Assembly: GCA_022457155.1 (NCBI GenBank)
Contig: JAJGOT010000134.1
Span: forward strand, 1,245,001 to 1,309,000
Direction of reading: 5' to 3'
Length of the DNA stretch: 64,000 nucleotides
Source of the DNA: Cladopsammia gracilis
Lineage: Eukaryota > Cnidaria > Anthozoa > Scleractinia > Dendrophylliidae
The notes beneath the pieces are model-generated. The model had not been told where the DNA came from, made no database searches, and saw only the letters and a list, made by a program, of their open reading frames with translations. Made by a program: the position numbers and the translations under genes. This document shows positions 57,331-64,000 of this stretch, in pieces; the first letter of the stretch is position 1; every line of letters begins with the position of its first letter.

Positions 57331-57848
57331 CTCTACACTATGCGGTCTATGCGGAGTACCACAGGGAACCCAAACGCTTTATTAGCTATAACGGCATAAT
57401 CATTTTAGAAAATATTGTTATTTACCTGTTTCCCCGGGTTTCTTTGAGTCGTTTTGGAAGGTTGACCGTGCACGTTTCAAATAATGTCTGCCGCTTCGTA
57501 AATGCGATGCGCCTATTACGTCTCAAGTTTCTATTATTATTAACTACACTAAAAACCCGAGATTCTCACCTTCGGAGAGTTAATAGTTAATGGTAATGGG
57601 AACTTGAGTTAATAATAATGGAAACTTGAGACGTAATAGGAGCGTCGTATTTACGAAGCGGCAGACAAGATTATATTTGAAACGTGCGCGCAAGGTCAAC
57701 CGTCTTCCCTCTGATTCAAATCGCTTCCGAAACGACTCAAAAAGACACAGGAAAACAGCTAAATAACAATATTTTATTAAATGATTATGTTATAGCTAAT
57801 AAAGCGTTTGGGTTCCCTGTGGAGTACCGACAAAACAGTGGACAAAAG
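57331..57848 (+). pseudogene. Degraded zeta A-exon end, split by a MITE
   Basis: The pieces 57331-57360 (ctacactatgcgg...ggagtacc) and 57821-57848 (ggagtaccgacaaaacagtg, then gacaaaag) match the last codons of D22 ([12 protein letters not shown]). They are separated by a 460-bp inverted-repeat element. The fragment ends in aaag|gttaat and is followed 100 nt later by a tRNA-Met. It is a relic of a duplicated zeta exon and not a working exon. Confidence 0.75.
57361..57820. mobile_element. 460-bp foldback MITE with 8-bp target duplication
   Basis: The ends acagggaacccaaacgcttt and aaagcgtttgggttccctgt are exact inverses, and homology of the arms continues for about 200 nt each. It is flanked on both sides by ggagtacc (57353-57360 and 57821-57828). 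The 8-bp duplication fits the hAT superfamily. The target is a zeta exon relic. Confidence 0.93.
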
Positions 57849-57947
57849 GTTAATAAGAATCAAAGTTTGTTAATAATTAGGTAGGATACAAAACTGTTTT
57901 TGCGAGTAATGTGATAGGCAAAAGTTTTTACCTGTATACATGTGAGT

Positions 57948-58033
57948 GCCTCGTTAGCGCAGTAGGCAGCGTGTCAGTCTCATAATCCAAAGTAGAAATC
58001 TGAAGGTCTTGAGTTCGATCCTCACACGGGGCA
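57948..58033 (+). tRNA. tRNA-Met(CAT) copy with one T-stem mismatch, intron-containing
   Basis: The 86-nt layout with the 13-nt intron (A-I pair G retained). A D-stem change gives a tolerable G-T pair, but gtcttgagttcg in place of gtcgtgagttcg breaks one T-stem pair. It follows the first degraded zeta exon end by 100 nt. Confidence 0.7.
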
Positions 58034-58182
58034 CATTTTGTTTTGTTTTCGTTTCCTTTTTTAATAACCTTTTGTACCTTTTTTTAACGGAAAACGTGCC
58101 ACCATCCAAAAAGTATTCTTTTTGAAAAAGCTCATGGCTTTATTCAATAGAAGTATTAAATCAACAACAATGAAAATGAGTA

Positions 58183-58374
58183 ACCGTGAACGATCTATTG
58201 CAACACATTGGATCAATACAAACAGTGATAGAAAACAGACCACTGCAAGGACTGATCAAACGATGTGCCATTTTGAGAGAATGCCTTTTCACATTGTTTG
58301 AGCGGTCCTTGCAATGGTCTGTTTTCGTATCACTGTTTGTATTGATCCAATGTGTTGCAATAGATGGTTCACGG
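58183..58374. repeat. Foldback, 192 bp
   Basis: Left ctattgcaacacattggatc and aatacaaacagtgat; right atcactgtttgtatt and gatccaatgtgttgcaatag, plus an inner pair cactgcaaggac and gtccttgcaatg. Confidence 0.9.
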
Positions 58375-58894
58375 TTTTGCAGTTTAGTTTCATCTCATAC
58401 ATAGTTTTTTCCCCCTTAGACTTCCACTGGGTTTTATTGACAAATGATGGAAAACGTAAAAACCTGACAGCGCGCTTTCTAACACTGCTTCATCCCTCTA
58501 CGTCCGAGGGTTAAGAGACAGTCTCCGTAAAAGTGGTCCGGCCGATCTGGTTTGAAAAATAGATTTCGCTCATTTCTTGTATGTTGAAAGACTTTCATGT
58601 ACTTGTATTTTCATGTACTAAAACCACAATCCGCTTGTCCGGATCTTTTAAAATTTTCGATTTTTGAGAGATTTTCGCTTCAGCCGAGCAAACGCTCGTG
58701 GCAGCCCATATTGAGGCTTACATTTAAGACAGCTTTGAAGATCAATTTTACAAGAACTAACAAACTCTCTATAAAACAAACACCACCATCAGTGATATTA
58801 TGTCTTCTTTAGCTAACAACGCGACTTTTGTAGACATTGAGTGTCAAACAAGCCCACAGCGAAACTAAAACGAACCCGATATCTCACTGCTTCA

Positions 58895-58929
58895 TCTATG
58901 CGGATTACAGACAAAACAGTGGTCAAAAG
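58895..58929 (+). pseudogene. Second degraded zeta A-exon end
   Basis: The segment reads tatgcggattacagacaaaa then cagtggtcaaaag, again the zeta exon end (YADYRQNSGQK). The following intronic sequence and tRNA-Met are the same as in the first fragment, about 1,087 nt downstream, so the two are a tandem duplication. This copy lacks the MITE. Confidence 0.75.
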
Positions 58930-59034
58930 GTTAATAAGAATCAAAGTTTGTTAATAATTAGGCAGGATACAAAATTGTTTTGTATTTTGCAAGTAATGTT
59001 TTGGTCAATAAGTTTTACCTATGTACATGTGAGT

Positions 59035-59120
59035 GCCTCGTTAGCGCAGTAGGCAGCGCGTCAGTCTCATAATACAAAGTAGAAATCTGAAGGTCGTGAG
59101 TTCGATTCTCACACGGGGCA
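59035..59120 (+). tRNA. tRNA-Met(CAT), elongator, with a 13-nt intron
   Basis: The 86-nt layout with intact acceptor, D, anticodon and T stems. One substitution lies in the intron (atac for atcc) and one in the T loop. The A-I pair G is retained. It is a tandem-duplicate sister of the copy at 57948 and follows the second zeta exon relic by 106 nt. Confidence 0.88.
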
Positions 59121-59299
59121 CATGTTTTTGTTTTTGTTGCCTTTTTTTGAAAAAAACCTTTGCACTTTTTTTTTAACAGGAGACGTGCCACCATCCAAAA
59201 TCTATTCTTTTTTGAAAAAGCTCGTGTGTCTTCGCGGCTTTATTCAATAGAAGTATTAAATCAACAACAACGAAAATGATAACCAGAGCCAAAGTACTC

Positions 59300-61918
59300 C
59301 AAGAATTTGGCGACTAAAACTATTTTACGCATCTGCTATTGTGCGGAACCTATAGGCTCAACGTTCGTCAATAGTAATGGTCCGGGTTTTAATATGGATG
59401 GCTCAATTTCTACTGTTACCACCCCCTCCCCCTGGGACTCCTATTTCTCCTTCCCGGGCAATCAGAAAGAGACAATTCCCAATCCCCCGGGACACTTTTT
59501 TTAATGTATATTTTTCTTTATCGAGCTTAACACAGACACAGACAGATGTTACATGATTAATTACAGTTAGGTTAAAATTAAAGGTGCGATTACTAACATT
59601 GCGCTATTTATTTATTTATTTATTTATTTAGATATTTATTTATTTATTTATTTATTTATTTTAATATATAGTGTAATTTAGCGAATAGAGCGTTTGCACT
59701 TGGCCATATTGGTGTCCTCGTACAAAAGAATGTCAATTAACTTCTTTTGTTAGGAACACCAACATGGCTGCCATGGCCTTTGTCATTTGATTGACGTATT
59801 ACCAAAGTAAAAGTAAAAGAAGCGAGAAAGAAAGAAGGGCAAACTATTAACCAAACCCAAAGAAAATATTTTAGTCTTAATTTTAAGGGAGCTATGTCAT
59901 GGTGATTTTAAGGTTTTGGGGTCAAAACTGCCCCAAATTAAAACTAAGTACCTTTGTCATGACTTCAAAAACTCATTAATAATTCATGAGCATATAAGCC
60001 AATCACACGACGCAAATCGATCACGTGTATGAACCTTTATACCTGGTAATCTACGGTCATTATGAAAAGCTTGGTGGCGGCTTTGATTTCAGTCACAGGG
60101 GAGTTCGGGGCTGAATGGGCAAACAATGCAATTATCGCTGAATTTTTAATGAGAATGATTTTAAAATGACCGTGATATTTATATTAAGATCACACGTAAT
60201 CTTTATATAAAGATTACTGATATGGGTAGTAATTGTTCAGGATTCTTAGTGCAACAAATGATGACTTTAATATTTTTGTGCAGTACTGTTTTTCGAAATC
60301 TGGTATTTCGCCATTCTATTTGGAATCTTCCCAACAAAATAAATAAACAACCAACAGTTTAACAAGTGAGCCGTTATTTGAATGACACCAGCGCCCTCGT
60401 GTAAATTGCCAGGTAAGCGACTGGTTCGCAGATGCAAGCTGCTTATTTCTACTCGTTCTCTACCTCTGAAAAAAAAAAAAAATTGTCAGCCGTTTTATTT
60501 ACTGTACCTGACAACTTAAGTATAGCATTTTTCAGTAGATGTTTTCCTTATAAAATCTCAAAACTTTCGACAGGAGCCGGGAAGCAATAGTCACTTCGTC
60601 GAAGACGTGGCACATGTGTTGTATGCTAATCAGTCTAGTCTACTTGTTTTTCTCGTATGCTAATTTCCTCTTTGCACAAAAGCGCAATTGTTTTAATTCC
60701 GAAGGGACACGCTTTTGAAAGAATGTTTTTGAAGCCGTTCAAAAAACTCGCAGCACGTGTATTATCAGGTGTAAAAACTCTCGGCTTCGCCTCGAGTTTT
60801 TAAACCTGATAATACACTACTGCTCGTTTTTTAAACTATACATAAAATACTTATAGAACACTAAGAGGAAGATATTAAGTGAATTTTCGAAGAAAAAAAA
60901 AGCCATAATCAGATTTTTAGCGAGTTTTCCAAGACACAAGCGATAAACTTGAAAAAATTACCCTAATGTTTTCAAGTTGCAATCTATTTCTATCCTGGCC
61001 ATTTGCAGCGCAAGACACTTATTTTTACTCTTAGAGCACCAGTAGAATAATTTTAAACAAAATTGGTACCTTATTTTTCGGTTTTCAAAGATGTAAAGAT
61101 GTATTTTGGCTTTTTATAAAGTAACACTAAAATGGTGACATTTAACAAATTGACGTCAGTTTTTTATGCGTCTGTCCTCTTATTGATGATAAAATTCGTC
61201 ATAACATTGTCAAGAGAGGACAAACGCATAAAAAAACTGACGTCAATTTGTTTTTTTTTTAAATAACAAAAACGCTAAAATCGTAAAAACCGGATGAAAT
61301 GAAGAGTGAACGCAAGGTAAACGTGACAAATTTCTGAGATTTATTCAAATTGACGAAATCATTGTCAATAAGTTTTCTCGCCTTCTCATTGGCTAACTGA
61401 TAACAATAAAGAAATTTCATTGGCTAAAAAATTGACAGGATGATATCTTGTATAAACTAAAATTGTATGTGTCTATACTCTTATTGATGATAAAAATTTA
61501 CCAATCAGCATGCGATAATAACTTCAGTTATTGTAAAAAGCCCCTTTAATGTGCTGTTACAAGAGGCAATGTTTTCTTCAACTTGCAAGAGTCTTTGCGA
61601 AACTAGTTGCGGATGAAATTGCGCATGTAACACCCCTCTTCGCAACTTACCTCTCACCGAAAAATTGGGTTGCGAGTTGCAGAAAAAGTTGAACAGTCCC
61701 TACTTCCGCAGCGAAACAAGTTGCAAGCGTTTGACATGTAATCCGCCTCCTGAAAGTAGCTTTCAGCTAAGTGGAGTGCCACGTTAAATAAAGTTCTATA
61801 TATCTATCTATCTATCTATCTTGTTTCGCAATGCTCTTGTCAGCGTTGCATTGCAAGTCGCAAAAAATATTGCGTCATTTAACAGTACCTCCAGAGCAAT
61901 TTTCCGATTTGTTTAGAG
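59300..61918. other. Repeat-rich intergenic region, no gene seen
   Basis: Contains a (TATT)n run at 59608-59665, a foldback piece at 59720-59800, a hairpin at 60757-60818 (gtgtattatcaggt / acctgataatacac), an inverted repeat at 61144-61252 (aacaaattgacgtcagtttt and its complement) and a (TATC)n tail at 61798-61822. No discoidin B exon on either strand. Confidence 0.7.
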
Positions 61919-62968
61919 CTACATATTTAATTCATAAAGAGTTATCTTATTGCTTCTTATCTTGCCGCAAGAACACAAAATGTTTTTTAATCCGCGGCGA
62001 TAACTTTCAACGAATGACAAGCAAATTATTGGATTTACAGAAGACGATGTATAAAAGAGGAAGTCCGCAGTTATTTGAAATATTCTAACAAAGACACAAG
62101 ACAGGTTCCAGTAGTTTATAAAGTAGAGAAGAGCTTGTGGAATAACACAAATGTAGAACAAAATCGTAATAACAACGCTCATTTGCACAGCTCGTTTTTT
62201 TTTTCTTGAAGAATGTTGTTGAATATTTGGTGCTGTATGTTGTAGAATTTTACTTTGTCTTCTTAAAGCAATTGCTATCGCAGTGTACATCAAAGTCAGG
62301 GAAAATAAAGGAGCGATGATAGCGAAAGTCAAATTAAACCAAAAATACACATTAAAAGCTTTCAGGTTCGATAACACCGATTCGTTGTTAATCGGAGAAC
62401 AGTATGTTTTATCGTTATTATTAAAAAGCCCCCAGGTATACAATAAAGGAGAAGCCAACAAAAATGCCATTATCCAAGAAGAGGCGATAGCTGTGATCCG
62501 AATTTTAGTTGAAATTAGACCAATCTTCATGGGAAACAGAACAGCGACAAATCTATCAATTGCTATCCACACCAGAGTTTGAGCTGTAACAAAGTTAGAC
62601 AGTAGTTTTGTGCATGACCAAAACTTGCACAAAATAAGACCCAAGGTTCCAGTTATTCGCCACTGCCACGAATCCGTCGCAATTGCTGTTATCTCAACAG
62701 GAATATTAGTCACCGAGAAAACGAGATCTGAGACAGCCACGTTCACGATAAAATAGTTAATTGTCTTGCGCAAATCTCGGCGTTTATGGACCATGGCGAT
62801 AATGAAGATGTTTCCAAAAAAAATGGTTAGAAAGATAAGAGAATACGCCGAAATCTTGGAAATATTCTCTGCAGCTGACGTGACAATGGGGAAACATGGC
62901 GAATTCTGTTGATCCATGGATGTTTCGTTGGTTATTTTCACCAATGTTGTATTGGAAAAAGACGCCAT
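61919..62968 (-). CDS. Class A (rhodopsin-like) G protein-coupled receptor, intronless
   Basis: A 349-aa single-exon receptor. The N-terminus has three N-glycosylation sequons (NTT, NET, NIS at about 6, 14 and 35). Seven hydrophobic segments lie at about 39-61, 70-92, 110-137, 158-178, 207-232, 261-284 and 293-317. Family landmarks are GN at 52-53 (TM1), VSD at 79-81 (TM2), C114 and C190 as the likely TM3-ECL2 disulfide, IDRF at 137-140 in place of DRY, W165 (TM4), P220 (TM5), CVIP at 274-277 in place of CWxP (TM6), and NPIIC at 312-316 in place of NPxxY (TM7). A basic SRKKKRA stretch precedes TM6, and the tail CSC could be palmitoylated. Single-exon class A receptors are common in cnidarians. 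The ligand cannot be assigned; an amine- or peptide-like receptor is possible. The first of the two nearby Met codons was used. A TATAAA on this strand lies near 63330, about 360 nt upstream, with no other support. Confidence 0.93.
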   Translation of the reverse strand: MASFSNTTLVKITNETSMDQQNSPCFPIVTSAAENISKISAYSLIFLTIFFGNIFIIAMVHKRRDLRKTINYFIVNVAVSDLVFSVTNIPVEITAIATDSWQWRITGTLGLILCKFWSCTKLLSNFVTAQTLVWIAIDRFVAVLFPMKIGLISTKIRITAIASSWIMAFLLASPLLYTWGLFNNNDKTYCSPINNESVLSNLKAFNVYFWFNLTFAIIAPLFSLTLMYTAIAIALRRQSKILQHTAPNIQQHSSRKKKRAVQMSVVITILFYICVIPQALLYFINYWNLSCVFVRIFQITADFLFYTSSSVNPIICLSFVESYRRGLKNILCSCGKIRSNKITLYELNM

Positions 62969-64000
62969 TTCGTTTTTTGCCTTTTACAGTCGAACGATCA
63001 GATACGATCTCAGTATGGCTGCAATCTAAAATAAAGTTATGGGCATTGAAGCAAAAATTAGAATTACATTGGACAGAATTTCCTGTCAAGAGTCTTCTCC
63101 TTCGTTCAAATTTCGTAACAAATGGCACACGGTGAGAAAGGCATACACCCAACAAAAACCCTAAAGATCCCAAGTTTGTTTTACTAATTTTCATGTTGTT
63201 CAAATAAAACCTGACAGCACGTGGTATTAATTCCATTTCAATATCTGCTTCTTGATTAAATCCAGTTGACAAAAAAAATATAAATAACAGTACACACAAT
63301 GTGTGATTGTGTATAACCTAGAGTAAGTTTATAAAGAAACTTCAAGGTGCTTCGTCGGTGGGGGCAGAAACATGAAAATTTGGTTTTATTAACTCAGTCA
63401 ATAAGGTAAACTTCTTTCAATCACACGTATTTGAAAGTATTAATAGCACAATTAGAATTTAAATTAAAAAAGTCCTCATTTATAGTTTGACAGGTGGCAT
63501 AAAAAAGAAAAGCAAAAACACCTGATGGTCCAAATTTAATAATTTCAAGTTCATTGTTTAAAGAAAACAACAAGCGGTATTTTCTGTTTTTGTTGTCTAC
63601 TTCTTGCAAAGACACGACAGCTTAACTTTTTACCCACTTTTTTGTCTTTTTTTTAAATTATCCTTATATCGATCCTTTACATCGTATTACACATGTTATG
63701 CTTCGAATTTGATTCGGACTTTGCATGTTCGTGTTGCCTTCTTATAAACCCACCGCCGGGGAGAAAAATAAATAACTTTTTTGCGGTGGGATATTGCTTC
63801 TCATCGGGTATTAGGTAGTAGTCTTTGATTAAGAGAAATGATTTTAGACAAGAGAAGTTAGCATGAGTGTAAACGTTTTATCAACGTTAACAAACAAGAG
63901 TTTCCTTCTCGTATTTGGCAGGTATAAAAACAATATTGAATGAACGACCACAGATTTCCCGACAAAGTCAATCAAAATTTTTGTACGCCATCCATATTAA
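62969..64000. other. Upstream side of the GPCR, no other gene seen
   Basis: AT-rich. Open frames overlapping the receptor on both strands are shadows. A small stem (cccaccgc / gcggtggg) lies at about 63750-63790. No splice-linked exon was recognised. Confidence 0.6.

Noticed and set aside
61831..62582. + strand frames of 85 and 99 aa across the GPCR
   Set aside because: Antisense shadows of the receptor coding sequence.
62784..63299. 171-aa - strand frame overlapping the GPCR start
   Set aside because: Different frame from the receptor, no family features; a shadow frame extending into the upstream region.

Overview
This is animal nuclear DNA: AT-rich, with short exons bounded by GT-AG introns, tRNA genes, tRNA-derived SINEs and very many foldback elements and minisatellites. 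The intergenic repeats (TIR/foldback MITEs, 'aataagcccccctctc' arrays, the 88-bp and ~80-bp minisatellites) look like those of anthozoan, probably scleractinian coral, genomes. That is recognition from memory, not a search result.

Main content, 5998-56640 on the + strand: one very large gene, incomplete at both ends, built entirely of discoidin (F5/8 type C) domains. I place 45 coding exons encoding 22 discoidin N-terminal parts and 22 C-terminal parts, about 3,407 codons in one continuous reading frame. Each domain is an A exon of about 305-332 nt (N-terminal Cys, LGxEDGR, ASS, QWLQxDxG, ATQGRxDAxQWV, ending in Lys/Arg) plus a B exon of about 139-148 nt (xFxGNxDxxxV, RYIRIHPxxW, ISMRVExYGC). 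The intron inside a domain is phase 0 and the intron between domains is phase 1. Domain 2 has one extra internal intron.

The domains are not a simple tandem array. They fall into eight classes (called alpha to theta here) that recur in the same order: D1-D8, D9-D16 and D17-D22, preceded by the C-terminal half of a theta domain (D0). This is a higher-order repeat of eight domains and about 18-19 kb per block. Exon lengths, class-specific residues and missing cysteines agree with it. The third block breaks inside its zeta domain (D22). After that come two degraded copies of the end of the zeta A exon, each followed by a tRNA-Met, and one of them is split by a 460-bp MITE with an 8-bp target duplication.

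RNA genes: five copies of elongator tRNA-Met(CAT), each with a 13-nt intron. Two look intact, one has a single T-stem mismatch and two are degenerate. Copies sit inside or next to the zeta domain in all three blocks.

Flanks: 1-5997 holds no recognisable gene, only repeats including a ~3-kb element with 16-bp terminal inverted repeats. 59.3-61.9 kb is repeat-rich intergenic DNA. 61919-62968 on the - strand is an intronless class A GPCR of 349 aa. Introns hold many foldback/MITE elements, minisatellites, SINE fragments and one THAP-domain gene fragment. The discoidin protein is probably extracellular and repetitive, for adhesion, glycan binding or matrix, but no signal peptide, membrane segment or terminal exon is visible here.
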